Part shown: one piece after another, positions 8,998 through 17,858 of the stretch
How positions within the stretch are numbered: the first letter of the stretch is position 1
Layout of the letters: each line of letters opens with the position of its first letter
Source: Bog-473 sp963744935
GTDB taxonomy: Bacteria; Actinomycetota; Acidimicrobiia; Acidimicrobiales; RAAP-2
NCBI GenBank assembly: GCA_963744935.1
Contig: CAVUVM010000001.1
Coordinates: 434,001-498,000, forward strand
DNA: 64,000 nt
Reading direction: 5' to 3'
Made by a program: the position numbers and the translations under genes
Notes under the pieces: generated by a model
What the model was told of the DNA's origin: nothing
Database searches by the model: none
Seen by the model: the letters and a program-made list of their open reading frames with translations, nothing else

Positions 8998-10745
8998 GCG
9001 AAACCGAACCGACGCGGGACGTCCGGCCGTGGCCGCGCGTATCACGGTTGAGAATTGCCGGTCCGGTGGTACTCATCGTGGCGGCGCTGATCGCCGCTGG
9101 CGTCTCGGCGACGGTCAGTGAAAACAGGAGCACCAAGACATCCACCGTGCGGAGCACGGGCACCGCATCGCCGGCGTCCTCGTCGAGCGTCCCGCTCACC
9201 TACGCGGCGGCGGTGAGGATCCAGAAGGCCGCGGACTACGACTGGGGATCCGAATGTGACCACAAGACCGGACGGCTCAAGGTCCCGAGCGTCTACGCAC
9301 CGCCCTGCGTCCCCGTTCCCGCGACTAGGGCGTCCAACGGAGGCGACACTGCCGGAGGAGTCACCGGTTCCACGATCAATCTCGTTGACTACCAGCCCGA
9401 ACCTGGTGGGCTGACCTCGGCGGTCCAGAGCGCTGCCGGCACGCCGGCCCAGGCTCTGGCGACGGTGCAGGCCTACGTCGAGATGTTCAACCACATCTTC
9501 GAGCTCTACGGCCGGCACGTGAACCTGATCCCCTTCCAGGCGACGGGTCAAGACAGTGATCCCGTCGCCGCCCACGCAGATGCGGTGACAGTGGCCCAGC
9601 AGGACCACGCATTCGCCTCTATAGGCGGACCCGCCGAGACGACCGCCTACGAGGACGAGCTGGCCCGCCTACACGTGCTGTGCATGGGCTGCGGTGACTC
9701 CTCCCTCTACGGCCAGATCAAGCTCAACGCCCCCTATCAGTGGGCCAACCTTCCGACCGCCGACACATCGCTCAACGAGACCGTCGACTACATGGTGGCC
9801 AAACTGAACGGGAAGGACGCCATCTGGGCCGGCGACCCGACCCTGCACACGCGCAAGCGTTCTTTCATCGTGGTCAGCGAGACATCGGAGCCGCCGTCAC
9901 CGGGCTTCGCCGAGCTCACCTCGTCACTGACCAAGAGCCTCAAGGCCGGACACGTGAACATGGCGTCGCTGAACGCGCTCACCTACACGCTGGACCTGAC
10001 GACGCTGCCCACGCAGGCGGCGATCCTTGCCGAAAAGCTCAAGAGCTCCGGCGCCACCAGCGTGGTGTTCGCAGGCGATCCGATCATGCCCATCTATCTC
10101 ACCCGCGCCTGCGCCAACATCGGCTACTACCCGGAATGGATCATCACCGGTATTGCGCTGACGGACACGTCGACGCTGGCGCGCTACTACGACCAGACCG
10201 AGTGGGAGCACGCGTTCGGGGTTACCAGCCTCGGCGTTCCGGTACCGGTCACCGCCGGTGACGCCTACCGCCTCTACCAATGGTGGTATGGCCCGAGAGC
10301 CACGCCGGCCTCGTTGGCGGTACCGGCCATCGTCCCACCGATCCAGCAGTTCTTCGAAGGTGTGCAGCTGGCCGGGGCTGATCTGACCCCGAACACGTTC
10401 GCCACCGGGCTCTTCCGCGCCCCACCTGCCGGGGGCGGTCCCACCACGGCGCTCGACGCCTACGGCTACCAGGGCGCGGCGCCGCTGCCCAGCTACTCCT
10501 CACCCGCCGACTACACCTTTCTCTGGTACGACGCGACGGCAAAAGGCCCCGACGAGGAGGGCGTCAACGGGACGGGGCTCATGCGCTACGTCAACGGCGG
10601 CACGCGCTACAAGGCAGGGGTGGTCCCATCCGGATCGGTCCCGATGTTCTCGCTGCCGGGGTCGGTCACGAGCTACTCCTCGCCGCCCGACGCCGCGCCC
10701 TCCTACCCGCCCTGGCCCGGGTCACCGGCCGCGCGAACCGGCTGA
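8994..10745 (+). CDS. Periplasmic-binding-protein-like (LivJ/LivK-type) substrate-binding protein
   Basis: A 583-residue protein with a hydrophobic N-terminal segment (about residues 20-42), consistent with a signal peptide or membrane anchor, followed by a type-1 periplasmic binding fold of the branched-chain class. It begins with GTG inside the stop of the MFS-LivFG gene (GTGA overlap), completing a three-gene importer: permease fusion, ATPase fusion and binding protein. It is longer than the usual 380-430 residues. No lipobox cysteine is evident near the N-terminus, so anchoring is probably by the hydrophobic helix. The ligand is unknown. Confidence 0.82.
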   Translation: MSETEPTRDVRPWPRVSRLRIAGPVVLIVAALIAAGVSATVSENRSTKTSTVRSTGTASPASSSSVPLTYAAAVRIQKAADYDWGSECDHKTGRLKVPSVYAPPCVPVPATRASNGGDTAGGVTGSTINLVDYQPEPGGLTSAVQSAAGTPAQALATVQAYVEMFNHIFELYGRHVNLIPFQATGQDSDPVAAHADAVTVAQQDHAFASIGGPAETTAYEDELARLHVLCMGCGDSSLYGQIKLNAPYQWANLPTADTSLNETVDYMVAKLNGKDAIWAGDPTLHTRKRSFIVVSETSEPPSPGFAELTSSLTKSLKAGHVNMASLNALTYTLDLTTLPTQAAILAEKLKSSGATSVVFAGDPIMPIYLTRACANIGYYPEWIITGIALTDTSTLARYYDQTEWEHAFGVTSLGVPVPVTAGDAYRLYQWWYGPRATPASLAVPAIVPPIQQFFEGVQLAGADLTPNTFATGLFRAPPAGGGPTTALDAYGYQGAAPLPSYSSPADYTFLWYDATAKGPDEEGVNGTGLMRYVNGGTRYKAGVVPSGSVPMFSLPGSVTSYSSPPDAAPSYPPWPGSPAARTG

Positions 10746-10914
10746 CCCACCGGGCGTTTCTCTCCGTTCTCGTAGCCGGCCGCCCACCGGCCGAGCCCTG
10801 CGAGGGGGGCTAGCACCAGGATCAGACGCCCGGTAGCGGCATTCCGTCGGTGAGGCCGCCCACTCATGCTGAAAGGACGTCGAAGAGCCGAGCGTCAACC
10901 CCAGAGGAGAGCCG

Positions 10915-11856
10915 ATGATCGCGACGCAGGGACTGATCAAGCGCTATGGCAAGACGCTGGCGGTCGACGACCTCAGCTTCACCGTGACACCCGGGGTTGT
11001 GACGGGGTTTCTCGGCCCGAACGGATCGGGGAAGTCAACCACCATGCGGATGATCGTCGGCTTGGATCTGCCGGACGCCGGATCGGCGACGGTCAACGGA
11101 GTGCCCTTTGCCGCGCTGCGCTGGCCCTTGCGGGAGGTGGGTGCGCTGCTCGATGCAAAGGCGTTTCACCCCGGCCGGACAGCCCGCAACCATCTGCGCT
11201 GGCTGGCCCAGACCAATGACATCGACAGCCGGCGGGTGGACGAGGTGCTCGACCTCGTGGGGCTCACCTCTGTCGCCGACCGCCGCGCCGGCAAGTTCTC
11301 ACTCGGAATGGGCCAGCGCTTGGGCGTCGCCAGCGCCCTGCTGGGGGATCCCGGTGTCCTGTTGTTCGACGAGCCCGTGAACGGCCTCGATCCCGAAGGC
11401 ATCCGCTGGATCCGGCACCTGTTGCGCGACCTCGCCGCCGAGGGGCGCACTGTGCTCGTCTCGAGCCATCTCATCAACGAAATGGCACTTACGGCCCAGC
11501 GGCTCGTCGTCATCGGCCGGGGCACGCTGATCGCCGAGACCAGCGTTGACGAGTTCACCGCTCGTGGCCAAGGTGACTCGGTCCGTATCGTCACCCCGAC
11601 TCCGCAACGCTTCGTCCGCGTGCTCTCCGAGGCAGGGGCACGTCCGAACGTCAACGACGACGGCGCCATCACCGTGCGCGGCATGCACGCTGCCGACATC
11701 GGGGAGCTCGCTGCACGCACGTCCATGACCGTGCACGAGCTGACCCCGGTGCGCGCCTCGCTCGAGGACGCGTTCATGGAGTTGACGGGGGATGCGGTGG
11801 ACTTCCATTCCGCTCCCGTTGGCCACAGGGCACCTGTACCCGTTCCGACCCACTGA
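10915..11856 (+). CDS. ABC-2 exporter ATP-binding protein (DrrA/BcrA-like)
   Basis: A 313-residue ATPase with Walker A GPNGSGKST (about residues 38-46), signature SLGMGQRLG and Walker B VLLFDEPVNGLDPEG, then a C-terminal regulatory region typical of the DrrA/CcmA branch of drug and lipid exporters. GAGGAGAG a few bases upstream of ATG 10915 is a good ribosome site. The matching membrane subunit follows after 11 bases, then a histidine kinase and a response regulator, all in one overlapping run. This is the usual layout of an antibiotic- or envelope-stress-responsive exporter. Confidence 0.92.
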   Translation: MIATQGLIKRYGKTLAVDDLSFTVTPGVVTGFLGPNGSGKSTTMRMIVGLDLPDAGSATVNGVPFAALRWPLREVGALLDAKAFHPGRTARNHLRWLAQTNDIDSRRVDEVLDLVGLTSVADRRAGKFSLGMGQRLGVASALLGDPGVLLFDEPVNGLDPEGIRWIRHLLRDLAAEGRTVLVSSHLINEMALTAQRLVVIGRGTLIAETSVDEFTARGQGDSVRIVTPTPQRFVRVLSEAGARPNVNDDGAITVRGMHAADIGELAARTSMTVHELTPVRASLEDAFMELTGDAVDFHSAPVGHRAPVPVPTH

Positions 11857-11867
11857 GAGGGCACGAC

Positions 11868-12665
11868 ATGACCTACGCAGTCACACTTGAAGCACCGCGT
11901 ACACGGGCCGGACTCGGTCAGGCCATACGGGCCGAGCGGACCAAGCTCGTCTCGCTGCGGTCCACGGCGTGGGCGCTCCTCATCACGCTGGCTGGCACGA
12001 CGCTGGTCAGCTTCCTGTCCACGCGTGGCGCCCGCCACCCCCACGCGCCGGCCGGTTTCTTCCAGGGCTTCGACGCGACGAACGCAGCGCTCGCTGGACT
12101 TGCGCTGGGATCGCTCGTAGTCGGAGTGCTGGCCGTCTTGTCCATGACCGGCGAGTATGGGAGCGGGACCATACGGTCGTCGCTCGCGGCAATGCCGCGG
12201 CGCTCCGTGTTCTTCGCCGCCAAAGCGATCGTGTTCGGCGCCGGTGCCCTCGTCGTCGGCATGGCGATGAGCTTCCTCTCGTTCTTCGTCGGCCAGGCCG
12301 AGCTCTCCGGTGGTGCACCCACGGCGACGCTGGGCGATCCCGGGGTCCTGCGCGTCCTGGTGGAATCCGGGGCCTTCCTGGCGCTGCTCGCGCTGTTCGC
12401 CATCGGTCTGGGCGCCGTCATCCGGCACAGTGCGGGAGCGATCGCGACGTTCGTCGGCTGCACCCTGTTGCTGCCCCTCCTGTTGCACGGGGTCCCGGGC
12501 AACGTCGTGCGGTTCACTCCCGAGTCGATCTACGCCAACTCGGTAGCCGATGTGGTGCCCACGGGCGGTGCGCTCTCGAGCACGACGGGCTTCCTCCTCA
12601 TGGCCGGCTATGCCGCAGCGGCGCTCGCGCTGGGCGGATATCTCCTGGCACGGCGTGATGCATGA
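11868..12665 (+). CDS. ABC-2 type transporter permease
   Basis: A 265-residue protein with about six membrane segments. The N-terminal AIRAERTKLVSLRSTAW followed by the EYGSGTIRSSL loop is typical of ABC-2 permeases. It pairs with the ATPase 11 bases upstream. Its stop overlaps the start of the histidine kinase (ATGA at 12662-12665), so exporter and two-component system are probably translated from one message. The exported compound cannot be inferred; related systems move peptides, lantibiotics or drugs. Confidence 0.87.
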   Translation: MTYAVTLEAPRTRAGLGQAIRAERTKLVSLRSTAWALLITLAGTTLVSFLSTRGARHPHAPAGFFQGFDATNAALAGLALGSLVVGVLAVLSMTGEYGSGTIRSSLAAMPRRSVFFAAKAIVFGAGALVVGMAMSFLSFFVGQAELSGGAPTATLGDPGVLRVLVESGAFLALLALFAIGLGAVIRHSAGAIATFVGCTLLLPLLLHGVPGNVVRFTPESIYANSVADVVPTGGALSSTTGFLLMAGYAAAALALGGYLLARRDA

Positions 12666-14062
12666 TGGTGGAGCAGGCCGAGGACAACGGCGTGCGCGTA
12701 CGCGTACGGGGTAGGGAGATGTCGGTCGCGATCACTGAAGAGCAGGTCGAGACCGCCAAGCGCGTCGCACGGCACATTGTGCGCGAGCCCTTCACGAGTC
12801 GACCCTGGAGCGAGCTGGCGTTCTACCTAGTCAGCGGCGGGTTGGCCGGCGTCGGCCTGGCGTTCGTCGGCGCCACCATGGCGACCGGCATTGTCCTGGC
12901 CATCACGTTCGTCGGCCTGGCGGTGCTCGCCCTCTCCGTCCGCTCGGCCCGCGGCATCGGAGCCTGGACGAGGGCGCTGGCGCGCTCCCTGCTCGGCGAG
13001 CACGTTGGCGAGCCCGAGCCCTTCGTCAGCCGTCCCGGCTTCTTGGGCTGGCTGCAGTCCGCCCTGCGCGACCGGGTGGGCTGGCGGTCCATTGGCTATC
13101 TGGCCGTGAAGCTCCCCTGGACGATGCTCGGGTTCTACGTCGCCTTCAGCCTGTGGTGGGACGCTCTGGCCTGCTTCGCCCATGCCGTACTCTCGCCCAG
13201 CAACTCGAATAGCCCCGCCGTGTTCGGTCTCGTGCGCAACCTGTTCCCCCCGGGCTACTTCTCGGTCAACGCGACCGGCTTCTTGCATGAGGTCGCCATC
13301 CTCATTACCGGCGCGGTCTTCTTCTTCGCCGCACCGTGGGTCATGCGCGGCTTCGTCAACGTGGACCGCATGCTCGTCCGGAGCCTGCTCGGTCCCGACC
13401 CCGTCGCAATCCGGGTCCGTTCGCTCGAACAAGCGAGGACCCAGACCGTCGACGCGTCGGCCGCCACGCTCCGCCGGATCGAGCGCGACCTGCACGACGG
13501 GACCCAGGCGCAGCTGGTTGCGCTGGCCATGCGCCTCGGCATGGCGAAAGAGAAGCTGGAGGACCCGGCACGCGTCGACCTCGAACGGGTGCGCGAATTG
13601 GTGGACGAGGCGCACCGGGGTGCGAAGGAGGCGATCACCGAATTGCGGGACATCGCCCGGGGCATTCACCCACCCGCGCTCGACACCGGGCTGGAAAGCG
13701 CGCTGGCCACGTTGGCCGCCCGGAGCGCGGTGCCCACCGAGATCTCCGTCGACCTCTCGCTGCGTCCGACCCCGGCCATCGAGGCCATCGCTTACTTTTG
13801 CGTTGCGGAGCTGCTGGCGAATGTCGCCCAGCACGCCTCCGCCTCGCGTGCGTCGGTGTCGTGCGCGCAACAGGGCACGTGGCTTCGGCTGGTCGTACGC
13901 GACGACGGACGGGGTGGCGCCCAGCTCACCACGCTCGGTTCCTCGTCGAGCGGGCTCGCCGGCCTGAACGATCGCGTCCACGCGGTCGACGGGCGGCTGA
14001 CCCTGGTGAGTCCGCCCGGGGGCCCGACCGTGGTGACCGTCGATCTTCCCCTGGCGCCATGA
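12662..14062 (+). CDS. Sensor histidine kinase (HisKA_3, NarL-system type)
   Basis: A 466-residue kinase with two N-terminal hairpins of membrane segments (about residues 55-93 and 145-225), resembling the putative-sensor domain common in actinobacteria. The H-box is ERDLHDGTQAQL with His278 as the likely phosphoacceptor. An HATPase domain follows (ELLANVAQHASAS as N-box, DDGRGG as G-box). It overlaps the permease before it and the response regulator after it by four bases each, so the three form one unit. It probably senses the exporter's substrate or membrane damage. Confidence 0.92.
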   Translation: MMVEQAEDNGVRVRVRGREMSVAITEEQVETAKRVARHIVREPFTSRPWSELAFYLVSGGLAGVGLAFVGATMATGIVLAITFVGLAVLALSVRSARGIGAWTRALARSLLGEHVGEPEPFVSRPGFLGWLQSALRDRVGWRSIGYLAVKLPWTMLGFYVAFSLWWDALACFAHAVLSPSNSNSPAVFGLVRNLFPPGYFSVNATGFLHEVAILITGAVFFFAAPWVMRGFVNVDRMLVRSLLGPDPVAIRVRSLEQARTQTVDASAATLRRIERDLHDGTQAQLVALAMRLGMAKEKLEDPARVDLERVRELVDEAHRGAKEAITELRDIARGIHPPALDTGLESALATLAARSAVPTEISVDLSLRPTPAIEAIAYFCVAELLANVAQHASASRASVSCAQQGTWLRLVVRDDGRGGAQLTTLGSSSSGLAGLNDRVHAVDGRLTLVSPPGGPTVVTVDLPLAP

Positions 14063-14718
14063 CACCTGCCGCGCTGCGCGTCGCCATCGCCGAGGACTCG
14101 GCCATCCTTCGGGACGGGCTCGTCCAGCTCCTGGTCGATCGCGGCTTCTGCATCACCGGGGCCGTGTCCGACCCCAACGCGCTCCGGAGCTCCATCGCGC
14201 AGAACCCTCCCGACGTCGCCGTCATCGATATCCGTATGCCACCCACCTTCACCGACGAAGGTCTGCGGGTCGCGCTCGAGCTCCGCGCTCGCTACGACGG
14301 TCTCGGCATTCTCTTGTTCTCCCAGTACATCGAGACGCGCTACGCGGCCGACCTACTGGCCGACGACGCATCGGGCATCGGGTATCTCCTAAAGGACCGT
14401 GTGGCCGACGTCGCCGACTTCGTCGAAGCACTCGAACGCGTTGCCGTGGGAGGTACCGCATTGGATCCTGAAGTCGTCACCCAGCTCCTCGGCGCGACGC
14501 GACGGACCGATTCGCTCACGGTGTTAACGGCCCGTGAGCGCGAGGTCCTCGCCCTCATGGCGGAAGGTCGGTCCAACGCTGCCATCGCGAAATCTCTCGT
14601 TGTCAGCGAAGGCGCAGTCGAGAAGCACGTCGCCAACATCTTCACCAAGCTCGATCTTCCGGTCTCTCAGCACGATCACCGCCGAGTTTTGGCCGTGCTC
14701 CGGTTCCTCGAATCCTGA
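14059..14718 (+). CDS. LuxR/NarL-family response regulator
   Basis: A 219-residue regulator. The receiver domain has the acidic pair ED at 12-13 and the phospho-acceptor Asp57 in VIDIRMP. The C-terminal helix-turn-helix reads LTAREREVLALMAEGRSNAAIA. The start ATG 14059 lies in the stop of the kinase gene (ATGA); longer upstream frames are shadows of the kinase. It is the partner of that kinase and most likely regulates the exporter operon itself. The next gene converges, ending six bases away. Confidence 0.93.
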   Translation: MTPAALRVAIAEDSAILRDGLVQLLVDRGFCITGAVSDPNALRSSIAQNPPDVAVIDIRMPPTFTDEGLRVALELRARYDGLGILLFSQYIETRYAADLLADDASGIGYLLKDRVADVADFVEALERVAVGGTALDPEVVTQLLGATRRTDSLTVLTAREREVLALMAEGRSNAAIAKSLVVSEGAVEKHVANIFTKLDLPVSQHDHRRVLAVLRFLES

Positions 14719-14724
14719 CCCCAG

Positions 14725-15885
14725 TCAGAGAGACACCGAGGCACCGTGCGCGTCGTAGGGAACACCGACGCGGGCGGCCAGGTCCATCCCTGAGTTCATC
14801 TGGAACGGGCTGATCCCGCCAGGCTCCCACGGTCCGACCGATCCGGCCGCGAAGGCCTCCGATGACTTCGAGACCAGGTGGAAACGCTCACGCAATTCAC
14901 CGCAGGGCACGTGTGCCACGGAGAACCAGTCCCATTTGAGGAAGTCGATACCCGTGGCTCCGGTCGTCTCGTCGTGGCACAGGGCTCCGCGGCGCATGGC
15001 GTCGCAAAGCCGAACGGCCATGTGCGGGCTCGATGAGAAGTGCCCCGGCGAGGCCTCGAACAAGCCTGCACCCGAGGCCAGGTAGCCGGTCTCGAACAGG
15101 GAGATGACCATGGCCAGGAGCGAGAACGCGTGCATGTCGTCGTTGGCTCGTGCGATGAACCCGAAGACCTCCACCTCGGACTCGACTGTCGTGCCGTAGT
15201 CCGCGAGGACATGGACCCAGTCGTGTTGTGCCAACAGGGGCGGCGCCGAGCCCGGCAGACCCGGGAAGGTGAAGCCACGAGCCTGGTACAGCTCCCATAC
15301 TTTGCGCCCGATGGCATCAGAAGGCAGGTCCTCGAGCGAGGCCCAGTGAGCCGCCAGCGCCGGATCGGCCTCGGAGAATGCCCACGCGTCGTGGAGCACC
15401 TGGCTGGAGTGGACGGCCGCCGCAGACTCCTGCTCGTTCCACGCTCCCTCGTAGCCGTTCCGATGGAAGTCATGCACGGCGAGGTCGAGCGAACCCGCAG
15501 CGAAGTCGCGCGCGACGTCGACCATGCCCTCGTCCACGCCGATCTCCCGGGCGAAGTCGGCGACGTTCTCGGCGACGTCGTCCGGGATGGGGTGACGCAC
15601 CAGCGCGCACAGCAGCATCACCTGCACTGCGCGTGATCGGAACTCGAGGTTGCGCCGGGCGAGAGCAATCGCCAGCTCCCCCGGAGTCGTTCGCGCAGGT
15701 TCGCGTACGGCGACCGTGTGGCCTGTCATGGCGGGGAACAGCGCCTCGATCAGTGCCCGCTGGATAGGAAGAAGCCCTTCACAGCCGGAGACGGCGGCCG
15801 TGACACCGTCCGCCATGATCTGGGCCTCCGTTCTGTCAGGCGGCAACAGGTTGACCGAATCGGTGGAGGGAAGAGGAACGGGCAT
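14725..15885 (-). CDS. TerB-like/Coq4-like two-domain protein of unknown function
   Basis: A 386-residue soluble protein. Residues about 40-140 are helical and resemble TerB-like domains. Residues about 190-330 carry H221-D222-x-x-H225, then eleven residues, then E237: exactly the HDxxH-x11-E metal-ligand pattern of Coq4, the scaffold of quinone-biosynthesis complexes. The surrounding spacing (T232, V240, F242) also fits Coq4. I infer a metal-binding fold; binding of a quinone or other lipid is speculation. The gene lies four bases downstream of an unrecognised gene on the same strand, so the two probably work together. Confidence 0.6.
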   Translation of the reverse strand: MPVPLPSTDSVNLLPPDRTEAQIMADGVTAAVSGCEGLLPIQRALIEALFPAMTGHTVAVREPARTTPGELAIALARRNLEFRSRAVQVMLLCALVRHPIPDDVAENVADFAREIGVDEGMVDVARDFAAGSLDLAVHDFHRNGYEGAWNEQESAAAVHSSQVLHDAWAFSEADPALAAHWASLEDLPSDAIGRKVWELYQARGFTFPGLPGSAPPLLAQHDWVHVLADYGTTVESEVEVFGFIARANDDMHAFSLLAMVISLFETGYLASGAGLFEASPGHFSSSPHMAVRLCDAMRRGALCHDETTGATGIDFLKWDWFSVAHVPCGELRERFHLVSKSSEAFAAGSVGPWEPGGISPFQMNSGMDLAARVGVPYDAHGASVSL

Positions 15886-15889
15886 TGGG

Positions 15890-16573
15890 CTATCCCTTCA
15901 CGAGCGCGTCCAGGCCGCGGTGCAGGAATTCGAGGCAGGCGGCGGCATCGGGGGCTTGTGCGCGCGGCACGAAGGCACCGAAGGGAGCGTTCCAATAACC
16001 GGAGGAACCGGGTCGCTCACTGCCCCACGGCCCGACGTAGACGTAGGGGTCGAGACAAAACGAGTCGCCCGGGGAGAAGCCGAGGTTGACTCCTGCTCCC
16101 GGCGCCAGCTCCACCGCGGACGCGATGTCGAAGTGCTCGGGCCACAGTTGCACCGTCGAGGTGCTTTCCGGCGCGCTGCGCGTGCACAACGCCAGGTCGA
16201 GCACCCGCGAGCCGAGCTCGAACCAGTCGTAGTACGCGTCGAGCTCGCTCGGGGACACGTGGAACGGCTGATCGACTGGGTCGGCCGGAGGGGTGTCGGG
16301 GCCGGCTGAGAAGGCAGCCGCCACATCGGTCCCGGCGAACGCGGCCAATTCAGCCATCGTCGAGGCCTCGAGCGGCACTGACCGGGCGTCGGCACCGATC
16401 TCGCGCACGAGGCTGGCGCCCGCGAGACGGAGTACCTCGGGCTCGGGCCCGAACGCAGGTGTGGCCAGACCACCCGGACTGGCTCGCAGCCCGAAGTGCC
16501 CACTCACCTCGAAGCGCCGGCGACCGAGCACGTGCGTCGCGATCTTGTGCAGGTCGGCGAGGGTCGTACCCAT
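15890..16573 (-). CDS. Conserved hypothetical protein, partner of the Coq4-like gene
   Basis: A 227-residue protein I do not recognise. It has no signal peptide or membrane segment. Visible blocks are a basic N-terminus (HKIATHVLGRRRF), an acidic middle (VSPSELDAYYDWFELGSRVLDLAL) and a Gly/Pro/aromatic stretch (LDPYVYVGPWG) followed by W and F residues. LWPEHFDIA near residue 142 looks like a conserved active-site-style patch, but I cannot tie it to a family. It precedes the TerB/Coq4-like gene by four bases, which suggests one transcript. It starts at ATG 16573. Confidence 0.6.
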   Translation of the reverse strand: MGTTLADLHKIATHVLGRRRFEVSGHFGLRASPGGLATPAFGPEPEVLRLAGASLVREIGADARSVPLEASTMAELAAFAGTDVAAAFSAGPDTPPADPVDQPFHVSPSELDAYYDWFELGSRVLDLALCTRSAPESTSTVQLWPEHFDIASAVELAPGAGVNLGFSPGDSFCLDPYVYVGPWGSERPGSSGYWNAPFGAFVPRAQAPDAAACLEFLHRGLDALVKG

Positions 16574-16776
16574 CTCGAATCAGGAGAGTAACGGCAGGTG
16601 CGCCCCCTCCCGCCGTGCAGCCGGCGGCCGATCCGGCACATGTTCTTGCCCGCATGATGGAACCGCCGAGATGCTCGGCCGGGGTGCAACGACATGGACC
16701 GGATGTCACACAGGGGTGTCGTGCGGCCAACGGGAAGTGCTCGCTCGGGCGCCGGGTTGGCGGTTAGAACAAAGGG

Positions 16777-17796
16777 GTGATGAAGGTCATGCGTGGAGGG
16801 CTGGCGAGCCGCAAGGCGCCCCGGATCGGGCTCGTGCTCGGTGCCGGCGGCGTCGTCGGGCAGGCGTACCAGGCCGGCGTCCTGGCTGCCCTGGTCCGCG
16901 AGGCCGGCTGGGACCCGCGTGATGCCTCCATCGTCGTCGGCACGTCCGCCGGCTCGATCACGGGGGCTGCGCTCCGTCTCGGCGTCCCCGCCACCGACCT
17001 TGCGGCGTCGCTGTACGGCGCGCCCACCTCGCGGCGCGGTGGTGCCATCCTGCGCCGGATACTTCCCGACGACGCCGGCCGGCTCCCGACGCCGTCGGTG
17101 CTCTCGCTGTTCCGACCCTGGGGCCTACCGTCGCCGGCCTTGATCGTGCGCGCCGTCCGGCGACCGCTCGCCTTCCGCCCGGATGTCGCGGCGATGACAC
17201 TCATGCCACGAGGACAGATCGACATCTCCGACCGAGCCCGCGGTCTCGACACACACATCGGCGCTCGTTGGCCCGATGGCTTGCGCATCTGTGCCGTCCG
17301 CCGCACCGACGGCGGCCGGGTCGTCTTCGGTCGGCCCGGAACCGCGTCGACGCGCCTGGCGCCGGCCGTGCTGGCGTCCTGTGCGATACCGGGATACTTC
17401 ACGCCGGTGACCATCGACGGCACCGAGTACGTCGACGGTGGCGTGCACTCGGCGACCAACGCAGACGTGCTCAAGAGCGAAGGACTGGACCTCGTGGTGG
17501 TGGTCTCCTCCATGTCGGCGGCGCACGGCACGGCCAACGGAGCCGACGGATGGTTGCGGCGAACCGTGCACCGCCGGATGGAGCGCGAGATCGCGCGCCT
17601 CGAGGCGGCCGGAACGGCGGTGATCAGCCTCGAGCCCGGCCCAGCCGCCAGGCGAATCATGGGTCTGCGCGCCATGGACGAGGACAGGGGGCCCGCTGTC
17701 ATCGAGGCCGCCTACGATGAGACCCGCAGGCGGGTCCTGGCCACTCCATTCCTGGCGCCGCTGGGCGGGCCCCTGGCCACCGCAACAGCCGGCTGA
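16777..17796 (+). CDS. Patatin-like phospholipase (RssA family)
   Basis: A 339-residue patatin-fold hydrolase. The oxyanion-hole sequence VLGAGGVVG (20-28) is followed by the nucleophile elbow GTSAG with Ser57, and the catalytic Asp220 lies in VDGG. These form the Ser-Asp dyad of bacterial patatins, which release fatty acids from phospholipids or acylglycerols. GTG 16777 and ATG 16780 are adjacent in-frame starts. The next gene encodes a wax ester/triacylglycerol synthase, so a role in neutral-lipid turnover is plausible. Confidence 0.9.
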   Translation: MMKVMRGGLASRKAPRIGLVLGAGGVVGQAYQAGVLAALVREAGWDPRDASIVVGTSAGSITGAALRLGVPATDLAASLYGAPTSRRGGAILRRILPDDAGRLPTPSVLSLFRPWGLPSPALIVRAVRRPLAFRPDVAAMTLMPRGQIDISDRARGLDTHIGARWPDGLRICAVRRTDGGRVVFGRPGTASTRLAPAVLASCAIPGYFTPVTIDGTEYVDGGVHSATNADVLKSEGLDLVVVVSSMSAAHGTANGADGWLRRTVHRRMEREIARLEAAGTAVISLEPGPAARRIMGLRAMDEDRGPAVIEAAYDETRRRVLATPFLAPLGGPLATATAG

Positions 17797-17858
17797 CCCC
17801 GGGAAACGGGCGACGTCCGGTAGTAGCGTGACGCCAGCCGACCGCGAAGGGAGGGTGG

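Noticed and set aside
10770..10795. Possible hairpin CGGCC/GGCCG after the binding-protein gene
   Set aside because: Only five base pairs in very GC-rich DNA and no T-run, so not a supported terminator.
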